DNA from: Labilithrix sp.
GTDB taxonomy: Bacteria > Myxococcota_A > Polyangia > Polyangiales > Polyangiaceae
NCBI GenBank assembly: GCA_019637195.1
Contig: JAHBWA010000025.1
Span: 18,871-82,870 of the forward strand
DNA length: 64,000 bases
Direction: 5' to 3'
Shown here: piece by piece, positions 26,724 through 35,591 of the stretch
Layout of the letters: the number at the start of each line of letters is the position of its first letter
How positions within the stretch are numbered: the first letter of the stretch is position 1
Notes under the pieces: model-generated
What the model saw: the letters and a program-made list of their open reading frames with translations, nothing else
The model's database searches: none
What the model was told of the DNA's origin: nothing
Position numbers and translations under genes: made by a program

Positions 26724-27497
26724 CTACTGCGGGGCGCCGCGCGCGAGCACGCCGACGAGGTCGACGCAGCTGAGGACGCCGACGAGGTGCTTGTCCTCGC
26801 AGACGAGGAAGCGGCGCACGTTCATCGCCATCGCGTAGGCGGCGGCGCGATGCACCGAGGTCGCGGCGTCGAGGCAGATCGTCTCGTAGCTCATGACCTC
26901 TTCGACGACGACGGAGCGCGGCACCGTCAGCTTGCGCGCGGCGAGCGCCTCGGCCTGCGTGAAGACACCGACCGGCGCGGTGCCGTCGACGACGACGAGC
27001 CCGTGGACGTTCGCGGAGGTGAGCCGCAGGGCGGCCTCGTCGACCGAGTCGCCGATCGCCACCGTCTGCACGGGCGTCGACATGATCGCCCGGATCGGCG
27101 TCGGGATCCGCCGGTACATGACCTCGCCGAGGATGTCTCGAGCCGAGAGCACGCCGATCGGCCGATCGCCGTCGACGACGACCAGCCGATGTACGCGGGC
27201 GGCCACGAGCCTCCACGCCGCCTCGTCGAGGCGTTCGTCGGGGCGCGCGATCAGCGCTGGTGCCGCCATCATCGCTTCGACACGGTCCACCTCCGGCGCG
27301 CGGAGCAGATCGGTCGTCGAGACGACCCCGGCGACGCGCCCGTCCTCGTCGACGACGGCGACGGCGGAGATGCGGCGCGTCTCCAGGAGCCGCTCGACGT
27401 CCTCGCGTCGAGCGTCCCGGCGCACCGTGATGGCCGGAGAGGTCATGCGATCGCGTACGGTGGCGTTCGCGACGGTGCATTCGGTCGCCTTCATCAT
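26724..27497 (-). CDS. Four-CBS-domain protein
   Basis: A protein of about 257 residues made of two Bateman modules. The CBS signatures are VRDRMTSPAITV...GVVSTTDLL, VEAMMAAPALIA...GVLSARDIL, IRAIMSTPVQTV...GVFTQAEAL and VEEVMSYETICL...GVLSCVDLV. CBS pairs bind adenosine nucleotides and act as energy or ionic sensors. With no catalytic domain attached, this is a stand-alone regulator that probably works by binding a partner protein. The start is one of two adjacent ATGs (27497/27494); no clear ribosome binding site. Confidence 0.9.
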   Translation of the reverse strand: MMKATECTVANATVRDRMTSPAITVRRDARREDVERLLETRRISAVAVVDEDGRVAGVVSTTDLLRAPEVDRVEAMMAAPALIARPDERLDEAAWRLVAARVHRLVVVDGDRPIGVLSARDILGEVMYRRIPTPIRAIMSTPVQTVAIGDSVDEAALRLTSANVHGLVVVDGTAPVGVFTQAEALAARKLTVPRSVVVEEVMSYETICLDAATSVHRAAAYAMAMNVRRFLVCEDKHLVGVLSCVDLVGVLARGAPQ

Positions 27498-27684
27498 GGC
27501 GTCACGCTGGAGCAACCGACGGGCCAACGTCGCGGCGCCGCAGGAATTGCCGCTCATCGAAGGCGAGCGGCCGAAACGGCGATGCAGGTCTCGCGTCCGC
27601 CGCGCAACGCTTGCGGGCGTCCGGTTGGCACCGTGCTCGCGCGGGCGCCGGGGAGGGCGCGTCGGCGGAGTCCTCGTGCCCAGC

Positions 27685-28293
27685 TCAGCGCGGGACGCAC
27701 TCGTCGATCGTGCGGCGCGTGAGCTCGAGCCGCCGGCGCAGCGAGCCGAGGTCGTCCGCGCCGGCCTCCGCGGGCTCGGCGAGCTCGGCGATCCGCGCGT
27801 CGAGGTAGCGAGTCGCCGCGCCGCGCTCGATGTACCGGTAGTCGGACCGTCCGCGAACCGTGGCGAAGCGCGCGCGAGTCGCGTCGTCGAGCGCACCTCG
27901 ATGAACGACGACGCGGATATCGAACTGGTCGCACGGCTCCCAGCTCCCGCCGCGCTCCCACGACCACCAGGCGTCGCCGAGCACTCCGAGCTGCATCGAC
28001 GGTGGCCCGAAGTCTTCGAGGTGGAAGAGCACCGTGGTCCCCCGCTCGCTCGCCGGCGCGGGAGCCGAGCGCTTCGGCGTCCCGTCGGAGTTGTGCGGCG
28101 CCGAGCAGTCTCTCGACCGGGCCGCGTCGTCGGGGACGGCAGGCAGCGCACGACAGCGAAGCCCCGCCGCGTCCACCGCGCCTTCGCGCGCCGCGCTCGC
28201 GGTAGCCGCGCCCGTCGCGACGGTCGACGTGGGCTCCGAGCGCGCGGTCGAGCACCCGAGCACCAGCACCAGCACGAGGTACACGCGGCCCAT
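27685..28293 (-). CDS. Lipoprotein of unknown function
   Basis: A 202-residue protein with signal MGRVYLVLVLVLGC (Cys14 lipidated). Most of the mature part is soluble, with WWSWERGGSWEPCDQFDIRV in the middle and a helical, charged C-terminus (LDARIAELAEPAEAG). Three Cys besides the lipid Cys may form disulfides. The ATG at 28293 directly precedes the signal; the open frame further upstream has no signal-like sequence. Family not recognised. Confidence 0.65.
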   Translation of the reverse strand: MGRVYLVLVLVLGCSTARSEPTSTVATGAATASAAREGAVDAAGLRCRALPAVPDDAARSRDCSAPHNSDGTPKRSAPAPASERGTTVLFHLEDFGPPSMQLGVLGDAWWSWERGGSWEPCDQFDIRVVVHRGALDDATRARFATVRGRSDYRYIERGAATRYLDARIAELAEPAEAGADDLGSLRRRLELTRRTIDECVPR

Positions 28294-28676
28294 TCGCTCG
28301 TCAGCATACGTCGCGAGCCCCAACCCGGGGGCCTCGATGCTCTGCGCGCCGCTGCCGGCACCGCGCGCCGCGCGAGCTCCCGCACGTGCGGCGCGCGATG
28401 CTCCGAATGGAAGCGCTGGTTCTTCTGGTCGCAGCCGGGCTGCGGTCCCGCCGACAAGGGCAGCCCGATCGTCGCGAGCTCCTCGCCGAGCCACTGGTTT
28501 GGCCCGTACGAGCCGCTTCGAGGCGATCCGCCAGGGGATCCGGGGGCTCTATTCGTCATTCCGGACGGGCAAGCACTACACGTCGGGAGCGACGTTGAAG
28601 CTGATCGGCCCGATCTCTCGTGACGTGCCCCGTCCGATCGACTGCGGCGCGCCCTCGTGAGCGCGCCGCGAGGCGA
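28294..28676. other. 383-bp region with possible gene remnants
   Basis: The region has no convincing gene. It is less GC-rich than its surroundings between about 28540 and 28640. Short stretches with coding-like codon bias appear in conflicting frames: minus strand about 28374-28530 (reading PNQWLGEELATIGLPL), and plus strand about 28535-28660 (reading SFRTGKHYTSGATLKLIGPI). Neither has a proper start and domain, so these may be remnants of a decayed gene, or chance. Confidence 0.35.
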
Positions 28677-29516
28677 TCAGAAGCCGGCGCAGATCGCGGG
28701 GACGTTGCGGCCGGCGAGGGCGGTGCGGATCGCGCCGAGCTCGGGCGCGGTCCCGTTCGGACCGGCGGCGGTCACGAGCGCGGTGCACTGCGCGGCGGCG
28801 CTGCTCAGCATGCCGGCCTCGGGCGAGCTTCCCATGCGCTTGGCCTCGGCGGCGAGCGCCGCGCAGCACTGGCGGAGCCGCGCGAGGTTGCCGCCACCGC
28901 CGCCGCCGCCCGCGACCTTCTTGATCGCGGGATCGTTGACGGCGGCGTAGATGCGCGACTCCTCGAAGTCGGGGCAGCCGTTCGGGAACGTCCGGCAGTT
29001 GGCGCAGGCGAGCGCGCCGCTCGCGTCGCGGCAGACCTTCTCGCCCGCGCAGCCGGCGGGGGTGAGGTCGACGGCGCTCTCGTCCGCGCGCACGCACTTG
29101 GTGCCCGACTTGCGAAAGCGCGCGGCGGTCGGCGCGACCTGCTCGGTGAGCTCGACGTTCGCGACCTCGCCGGCCTTCCGTCCGCCGACCTCCTCTACGT
29201 AGGTCACGCTCGCGGAGCCGAGGCCGGGGACGGGCGCGCACGCGGACGGCGCCTGCTGCACGAGCGGATCGGTGCACGCGTCGTCGCGGTAGATCCCCTG
29301 GAACGTCCAGGTCTGCTGCGCCGTGAGCTGGCAGCCGACGCACTGCGAGAAGTCCGTCAGCGTCGCGGGGGCGGTCTCCGTCGGCGCGGGCGCGACGAGG
29401 CCGGCGGCGTCGGGGATCTCGGGGGACTTCTCCTTGCACGCGGAGACCGAGACGAGCGCCGCGAGCGCCGAGAGAACGAGAGCGGAGCGAACGGGGAAGG
29501 AGCGGGCGGGGATCAT
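28677..29516 (-). CDS. Cys-rich lipoprotein
   Basis: A 279-residue secreted protein. The signal ends in VSVSAC (Cys27). It contains many Cys in pairs: CVGCQL, then ACTDPLVQQAPSAC, TKCVRAD, GCAGEKVC, LACANCRTFPNGC and RQCCAAL. An internal Gly run (GGGGGGGNLARLRQCC) joins a helical C-terminal part. The Cys pattern suggests a disulfide-stabilised extracellular fold or a metal site. Closely similar layouts are common among predicted myxobacterial lipoproteins, but no function is known. Confidence 0.75.
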   Translation of the reverse strand: MIPARSFPVRSALVLSALAALVSVSACKEKSPEIPDAAGLVAPAPTETAPATLTDFSQCVGCQLTAQQTWTFQGIYRDDACTDPLVQQAPSACAPVPGLGSASVTYVEEVGGRKAGEVANVELTEQVAPTAARFRKSGTKCVRADESAVDLTPAGCAGEKVCRDASGALACANCRTFPNGCPDFEESRIYAAVNDPAIKKVAGGGGGGGNLARLRQCCAALAAEAKRMGSSPEAGMLSSAAAQCTALVTAAGPNGTAPELGAIRTALAGRNVPAICAGF

Positions 29517-29694
29517 GGCGGCCCGAAGGTAGCCGAAACCCGCCGTGCGGTGCGGCTCTTCTGACGGGGGGCTTCCGGCCTGCGACTTCCGGCCCGCTTT
29601 TGCATGGCTCGGGCGGGTCGGGGGCCAGCGGCTCCGGGGCGGCGCGCGGGTAGGGGGCGAGCGCCTCTCGGGGCAGCGCGCGGTGGGCGAGGTC

Positions 29695-30978
29695 TCAGGG
29701 CTCGCGCGCGCGGAGCGCGAGGCCTGTCGCCACGGAGATCATCTCGCCTCCGGCGCGGATCTTCGCGGCGCCGAAACGCTCGTCGAAGATGCGCCGGACC
29801 GCGGGGACGAACGAGGTGCCGCCCGTCATGAAGACCTGATCGACGCTCGACGCCGGGATCCCGGTGCTCGCGAGCAAGCGGTCGACGCACTCGGCCATCG
29901 CCGTCGTCTCCTCCGCGATCCAGCTCTCGAGCTCGGCGCGCGTGATCGTCGCCTGGATGTCGAGCGGCGGATCGGCGAACACGAAGCGCGTCTCCTCCTT
30001 CGAGCTGAGCTCGACCTTCGCGCGCTCCACGGCGCGATAGAGGTGGTAGCCGAGGTCGTAGTCGAGGATGTGGATCAGCGACTGGATCTTCTCCGGCTCG
30101 TCCGACTGCGACGCGATCTCCTCGAGGAGATCGGTGTTCTTCTTCGTCTTCAGGAACGACAGGTGGTGCCAGCGCCGGAGCTTCGCGTAGATCCACACCG
30201 GGACCTCGAGCTCACGGCCGAACATCGCGCGGTAGGTGGAGCCGAGGCCGAGCCTCGGCGCGACCACGTGGTGGAGCACCTTCGCGTCGAGCGCGTCGCC
30301 GGCCAGGCCGACGCCCTCGGTGCCGAGGATCGCGCTCTTCGGATCCTCGCGCTTCGCGCGCGAGGGGCCGACGTCGATCAGCGTGAAGTCGCTCGTGCCG
30401 CCGCCGAAGTCGGCGATGAGCACGAGCTCGTCCTCGGTGAGCTGCTTCTCGTAGTAGTACGCCGCGGCGACCGGCTCGTGCTCGAAGACGACGTCGGTGA
30501 AGCCGACCTTGGCGAGCGCCGCGCGGAGGCGCTCGAGCGCGAAGGCCTCGTCCTCGGCGGCGTCCGCGTGCGCGAAGCGGACCGGGCGACCGACGACGAT
30601 GCGCGATCCGAGCGGCCCCAGCTCCTCCTCGGCGCGCGCGCGGAGATCGGCGAGCAGCAGCGCGAGCAGATCGACGAGCGAGTGGGTGCGCCCGAAGATG
30701 CTCGTCGCCTGGAAGCCGCGATCGGCGAGGTACGACTTGAGCGACTGGATGAGGCGGCCCTTGCCCTCGGCCTCGAGGTAGCGATCGATGGCGCGCGGTC
30801 CGCCCGTCGGCTCGTAGCGCCCGCGCGCGTCGCGCGCGTCGGGGTGAAAGTAGAGGATCGACCGGAAGGTGTCGGACCACCCGGCCGCATGCGCGAACCG
30901 CGCCAGCCGTACGGTGTCGCCCTCGCTCACGCCGATCGCGCTGTTGGTCGTTCCGAAGTCGAGGCCGACGCTCCGCAT
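29695..30978 (-). CDS. yegD: Hsp70-family protein, YegD-like
   Basis: A 427-residue actin-fold ATPase of the YegD branch of Hsp70. Phosphate-1 motif GLDFGTTNSAIGV is at the N-terminus, phosphate-2 LIADFGGGTSDFTL lies at about residue 185, and the adenosine motif VFMTGGTSFVPAV at about residue 380. The length matches YegD (about 450) and shows that the substrate-binding beta-sandwich and lid of DnaK are missing. The family is therefore thought to act as a specialised chaperone or regulator. No DnaJ or GrpE partner is nearby. It is divergent from the large metalloprotease gene (225-bp spacer). Confidence 0.9.
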   Translation of the reverse strand: MRSVGLDFGTTNSAIGVSEGDTVRLARFAHAAGWSDTFRSILYFHPDARDARGRYEPTGGPRAIDRYLEAEGKGRLIQSLKSYLADRGFQATSIFGRTHSLVDLLALLLADLRARAEEELGPLGSRIVVGRPVRFAHADAAEDEAFALERLRAALAKVGFTDVVFEHEPVAAAYYYEKQLTEDELVLIADFGGGTSDFTLIDVGPSRAKREDPKSAILGTEGVGLAGDALDAKVLHHVVAPRLGLGSTYRAMFGRELEVPVWIYAKLRRWHHLSFLKTKKNTDLLEEIASQSDEPEKIQSLIHILDYDLGYHLYRAVERAKVELSSKEETRFVFADPPLDIQATITRAELESWIAEETTAMAECVDRLLASTGIPASSVDQVFMTGGTSFVPAVRRIFDERFGAAKIRAGGEMISVATGLALRAREP

Positions 30979-31203
30979 GGCCGCCGACCTCTAGGCGGTT
31001 CCGACCCGTGGAGGCAATCCGGATCGACGCCGTCGCCCTGAGATCTCGCGCGGTTGCGGCGGCGCTCGCGGGCGGCTCGGGCGCTCGGCGGGCCGCTGCT
31101 GGCAGATTCTCATGCTCGTGCTACATGCCGCCGCCCTCGGCCGCCGCGTCCCCGGGCCGCCGCACGCGGGGGACGCGGACGACCGACCGAGGGTGGAGCG
31201 CGC

Positions 31204-34200
31204 ATGGGGATTCTTCGAACGTGGGCCAGGCCTCGTCACCTCTTCGCCGCGGGCGCGCTCGCGCTCGTCGCCGGCGCGCCCGGCTGCGCCGCGGAGCGGG
31301 ATCCGATCTACCAGGTGCAGGTCGGCGTGCTGCCGAAGTCGTTCTTCGTCGGTCAGAGCCTCGACGACGCCGCGGACGATCCCGAGTTTTACTTTCGCAC
31401 CACGGTCGTCGACGTGTCGGCCGGCGCCGGCTCCGAGAGCCTGTTCACGAGCTCGGACGCGCAGCCGACGGTGCGCATCCGCTGGGAGATCACCGAGACG
31501 AAGCTGATCGGCCGCCTCGCCTACGAGCTCGTCGCCGGCACCGACGCGAAGGGCACGAACGGCGCCCCGCGCGACGACGAGCCGCGAGGCGAGGTCGGCA
31601 AGGCGCCCGCGCGGCGCACGACCGACGGGCAGATCGTCGCGAGCTTCGAGATCCAGAAGCACTTCGACATCCGTCGCCGCTACAACCCGGAGACCGGCGA
31701 GGAGTCGAACGTCATCGTAGAGAACGACCTCGACAGGCCGTGGACGAAGCGCGAGTACATCCGCGTCGACTGGTCGGCGAACCTCGTCACCGACGCCTAC
31801 GATCTCGACGCCGCCTCCCAGCTCGGCCTCTACGGCGGCGTGAAGTGGGACCCGATCGCCTACCACGTCAGCGATCCGGAGAGCCCCGACGCCCCGGCGA
31901 TCGATCTCGCGGGCGGGTACCTCGACGTCACCAACAAGGCCTACGCCGCGCCGCAGATGGTGCACGACGAGGAGCTCGGCGACTTCCCGGCGTGTCTGCT
32001 CACGGGCGCGTTCCCGCGCATCAGCTGCAACCCGAGCGAGGTGAAGATGCGCCTCGCCTTCCGGCGCGTCACCGCGACCGACTACGAGCCGCTCGATTTC
32101 GACGGTGGCCGGATGGAGATGTTCGGCTACTTCACGAACGATCGCTACGGCTACGATCGCCGCTACGGCGTCGTCGACGAGCGCTGGCATCGCTTCGCGT
32201 CGCGCTGGAACCTCTTCGAGGCGTCGCACGCCGAGCCTGCCGTCGCGTGCGCCACGCCCGAGACCACGCCCGCCGGCGCGAGCCCGCATCGCGACGAAGA
32301 CCGGGACGGCACCGAGGACGAGTGCGGGGTCGTCGGGCGCGGCTCCCGCTGCGACGAGTTCAACCAGGCCTGCACGATCCCGCTCCGCGACCGCGAGGTC
32401 CGGACGATCGCGTGGCACGTCAACCGCGAGTTCCCGGACGAGCTCTTCGAGTCGTCGCGCAAGGTGATCAAGACCTGGAGCGACGCGATGCGCGTAGCCG
32501 TCGTCTCGGGCCGCCTCGCCGAGTGTCGCCGCGCGAAGGACTCGGGCTGCGAGCAGGCGATGGGCTGGCCCGCGCGCTGGTCGGACGACTTCGTGCCGCC
32601 GCTCGGCGCCGCGAGCACGGCCGAGGTGCCCGAGGTCTTCGTCCTCTGCCACAACCCGGTCGATCCCGCGAAGGGCGACGACCCCGCGTGCGGCCCCGAG
32701 GGGACGAGCCCGCGCCTCGGGGACCTCCGCTACAACCTCTACACCTACGTGACGTCGCCGCAGGTCGCCGCGCCCTGGGGCATCATGATGGACGCCGAGG
32801 ATCCGCTGAGCGGCGAGAAGGTCGCGGGCAGCGTGAACGTGTACGGCGGCACGCTCGACAAGGCCGCCGGGCAGCTCGTCGACCTCGTGAACCTGCTGAA
32901 CGGCGTCACCCCGCCCGACCAGTTCATCCGCGGCAAGGACGCGTCGGACTGGGTGAAGGCGAACCGCCCCGGCGGCGCCCAGAGCCGGCCCGCGCCGATG
33001 AGCGCCGCCGAGCTCGACGGGCGTCTCGGCGCGTTCGACCCGAAGGTCATGGCGCCGTTCGCGACCGGCTCGTCCAAGGGCACGCGGCGCGCGCCGGCCC
33101 GGCTCCGCCACCGGCAGCGCATGAAGGCGCTCGCCGACGCCGGGAAGCTCGGCGCGGGCAACGGCGCGATCGCCGAGCGCCTGCAGCGCCTCCGCGGCAG
33201 CGACGTCGAGGCGAAGCTGATCACGCCCGAGGTCGCCCAGCTCGCCGGCGTCGATCCGAAGCTCGCCCTCACCAAGGCGACGATCGAGCGCGCCTCGCCG
33301 CTGACGCGCACCTCGCCGCTGACGCGTCACGCGCTCGAGCGCCGCGCCGCGCTCGGCCACGCGCGCCGCCACTCGTGCCGCCGCGAGGCGCCGGAGACCG
33401 ATCACCTCATCGGGCTCGCGAAGGCCGCGCAGGTGCTCTTCGGCAAGGTCGACGCGAAGGACGCCGCCGCCGTGCAGGAGCACCGCGAGAAGGTCTACGC
33501 GTGGGCGCGCGAGAAGTACTCGGCGAGCGTCTACTCGCACGAGTTCGGCCACTCCGTCGGGCTCCGGCACAACTTCGCCGGCACGTTCGACTCGCTCAAC
33601 TACGACGAGAAGTACTGGCAGCTCCGCACCAAGGACGGAACCGTCACGAGGGCGTGCCCGTCGGGCACCACCGACGGCTCGGGCTGCATCGGCCCGCGCT
33701 ACTCCGACCCGATCACGCAAGAGGAGATCGACAAGGGCATCGGCGGCTTCGCGACGTCGAGCGTCATGGACTACCCGGGCGACCAGCAGCTCGACATGTT
33801 CGTCATCGGCAAGTACGACCGCGCGGCCGTGCGCTTCGGCTACGGCGGCGTCGTCGACGTCTGGGCGGAGCCGGGCGTCTCGGTCGGCGGCTCGGGCGCC
33901 GGCCAGACGAAGGCCTACGAGCTGACGGCGATGGCGAGCTCGCCGGGCCTCTTCGGCGTCGTCGCGCTCCCGCAGCCGGCGAGCGACGAGTACAAGTACA
34001 TCCACTACTCGCGCTACGCGGCGGAGTTCGGCCTCCTCCGCGATTGCAAGAGCGACCCCGCCTCGCCGATCGGCACGAGCTGCCTCGGCGCCGAGATGGA
34101 CGTCGTCGACTACCGCGACCTCGGAGACTTCGCGCCGATCCCCGAGTACGCCGAGCTCCTCACGACGCGGAAGGCCGTCGACCCGAACGGCCGCGTGCGG

Positions 34201-35568
34201 CGCGGCTACATGTTCTCGTCCGACGAGTACGCCGACAGCGGTAACGTCCCGTCGTTCTCGTACGACGCCGGGGCCGATCCCTACGAGCAGGTGCGCTTCC
34301 TCGAGAGCGCGTACGAGAACCGCTACCTGCTCGACGCCTTCCGGCGAAGCCGCACGCAGTTCAACTCGTGGGACGTCGTCGCGCGCACGCAGAGCCACTA
34401 CCTCGATCCCATCCAGCTCATCGCCAAGACCTACGCCTTCGCGATGATCCTCGAGGTCGACGATCCGACGCAGCCGCCGCCGCAGCTCCTCGCGGACGGG
34501 CAGTACGGTCCGCTCGCCACGGCGACCAGCGTCGCGTTCGATCTGTTCACGCGCATGCTGACGCGTCCCGAGCCCGGCGTGTACTGCTCGACCGCGAGCG
34601 AGGAGTGCCCCGGCATCCAGCCGCCGGGGCTCTACGACTATATCTACACGGCGGACCCGTACCCGCTCCCCGCGACCACGCCGTACGACTTCTCGCTCGG
34701 CCTCGGGACGGGCCGCTATGTCCACAACGACTTCGACTACGACCAGGGCTACTGGTGGTCCGACTACCAGAAGCAGGTCGGCTCGTTCTACGACAAGACC
34801 TGGGCGATCTATTACCTCTCCGAGGCGTTCGACTCGTTCATCTCGAACTCGAAGGAGGACTTCGTCGACGGTCGTTACAAGAACGTCAACTTCGCCACCG
34901 TCTATCCGGAGCAGACGCGCCGCCTCTTCGCCGCGCTCATGACCGGCGACATCGAGTCGTTCGCGCCCCACGCCGCCGCGTCGGGTGGCGGGACCCCGAG
35001 CGCGACCCTCGTGTATCCGCGGTGGCACCTCGCCACCGGCGTAGGCACGCGGCCGGCGTCGCCGAAGATCGTCGACCCCTCCTTCGGCTGGAACGAGCAG
35101 CTCTACGCGATGGTCTGGGGCACCATGTTCTTCCCGACGAGCTGGTCGAACGCGTTCATCAACGACGCGCGCATCACCGCGCTGGCGAACGAGCAGCTCT
35201 CCTGGCCCGCGGCGGAGACGATCACCTTCGTCGATCCCGTCACCAGCATCACGTACCGCGCGCACACGACCGGGACCGAGACGATCTTCGGCGTCGAGAA
35301 GGAGAAGTCCGTCGGCGCGCGCATGCTCGACTGGGCGAACAACCTGCTGGTCGAGGCGTACGTCTGCGACACCGACGCGCAAGGCTACGTCGTCCTGAAC
35401 GACGACGGCACGCCGCGGCTCCGGCTCGCGGACGGCAAGATCCAGGAGAACCTGGACTACCCGGGCGGCGTCGCGGCCCTCCGCCGGTACGTCGCCAACC
35501 TCGACGTCATGCGCCAGCTCGTCGCGACGTTCGTGCGCCCGCTCCACGAGGCGCTGCCGAATCCCTGA
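31204..35568 (+). CDS. Very large secreted zinc metalloprotease
   Basis: A 1454-residue protein starting at ATG 31204 with a lipoprotein-type signal (GAPGC, Cys28). The zinc site HEFGHSVGLRH starts at His779 (ligands His779, His783, His789; general base Glu780). SSVMDY follows about 75 residues later, matching a metzincin Met-turn. The N-terminal 600 residues contain the strand-rich region VRTIAWHVNREFPDELFE and YVTSPQVAAPWGIMM seen in large bacterial zinc-dependent metalloproteases of the DUF5117/DUF4953 type. An Asp/Glu/Asp linker near residue 370 has several Cys. It probably degrades proteins at the cell surface, consistent with predation or nutrient release. A carbohydrate-enzyme-like lipoprotein follows. 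Confidence 0.85.
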   Translation: MGILRTWARPRHLFAAGALALVAGAPGCAAERDPIYQVQVGVLPKSFFVGQSLDDAADDPEFYFRTTVVDVSAGAGSESLFTSSDAQPTVRIRWEITETKLIGRLAYELVAGTDAKGTNGAPRDDEPRGEVGKAPARRTTDGQIVASFEIQKHFDIRRRYNPETGEESNVIVENDLDRPWTKREYIRVDWSANLVTDAYDLDAASQLGLYGGVKWDPIAYHVSDPESPDAPAIDLAGGYLDVTNKAYAAPQMVHDEELGDFPACLLTGAFPRISCNPSEVKMRLAFRRVTATDYEPLDFDGGRMEMFGYFTNDRYGYDRRYGVVDERWHRFASRWNLFEASHAEPAVACATPETTPAGASPHRDEDRDGTEDECGVVGRGSRCDEFNQACTIPLRDREVRTIAWHVNREFPDELFESSRKVIKTWSDAMRVAVVSGRLAECRRAKDSGCEQAMGWPARWSDDFVPPLGAASTAEVPEVFVLCHNPVDPAKGDDPACGPEGTSPRLGDLRYNLYTYVTSPQVAAPWGIMMDAEDPLSGEKVAGSVNVYGGTLDKAAGQLVDLVNLLNGVTPPDQFIRGKDASDWVKANRPGGAQSRPAPMSAAELDGRLGAFDPKVMAPFATGSSKGTRRAPARLRHRQRMKALADAGKLGAGNGAIAERLQRLRGSDVEAKLITPEVAQLAGVDPKLALTKATIERASPLTRTSPLTRHALERRAALGHARRHSCRREAPETDHLIGLAKAAQVLFGKVDAKDAAAVQEHREKVYAWAREKYSASVYSHEFGHSVGLRHNFAGTFDSLNYDEKYWQLRTKDGTVTRACPSGTTDGSGCIGPRYSDPITQEEIDKGIGGFATSSVMDYPGDQQLDMFVIGKYDRAAVRFGYGGVVDVWAEPGVSVGGSGAGQTKAYELTAMASSPGLFGVVALPQPASDEYKYIHYSRYAAEFGLLRDCKSDPASPIGTSCLGAEMDVVDYRDLGDFAPIPEYAELLTTRKAVDPNGRVRRGYMFSSDEYADSGNVPSFSYDAGADPYEQVRFLESAYENRYLLDAFRRSRTQFNSWDVVARTQSHYLDPIQLIAKTYAFAMILEVDDPTQPPPQLLADGQYGPLATATSVAFDLFTRMLTRPEPGVYCSTASEECPGIQPPGLYDYIYTADPYPLPATTPYDFSLGLGTGRYVHNDFDYDQGYWWSDYQKQVGSFYDKTWAIYYLSEAFDSFISNSKEDFVDGRYKNVNFATVYPEQTRRLFAALMTGDIESFAPHAAASGGGTPSATLVYPRWHLATGVGTRPASPKIVDPSFGWNEQLYAMVWGTMFFPTSWSNAFINDARITALANEQLSWPAAETITFVDPVTSITYRAHTTGTETIFGVEKEKSVGARMLDWANNLLVEAYVCDTDAQGYVVLNDDGTPRLRLADGKIQENLDYPGGVAALRRYVANLDVMRQLVATFVRPLHEALPNP

Positions 35569-35591
35569 GTTATCGGCTAAAGAGCGGCGTG

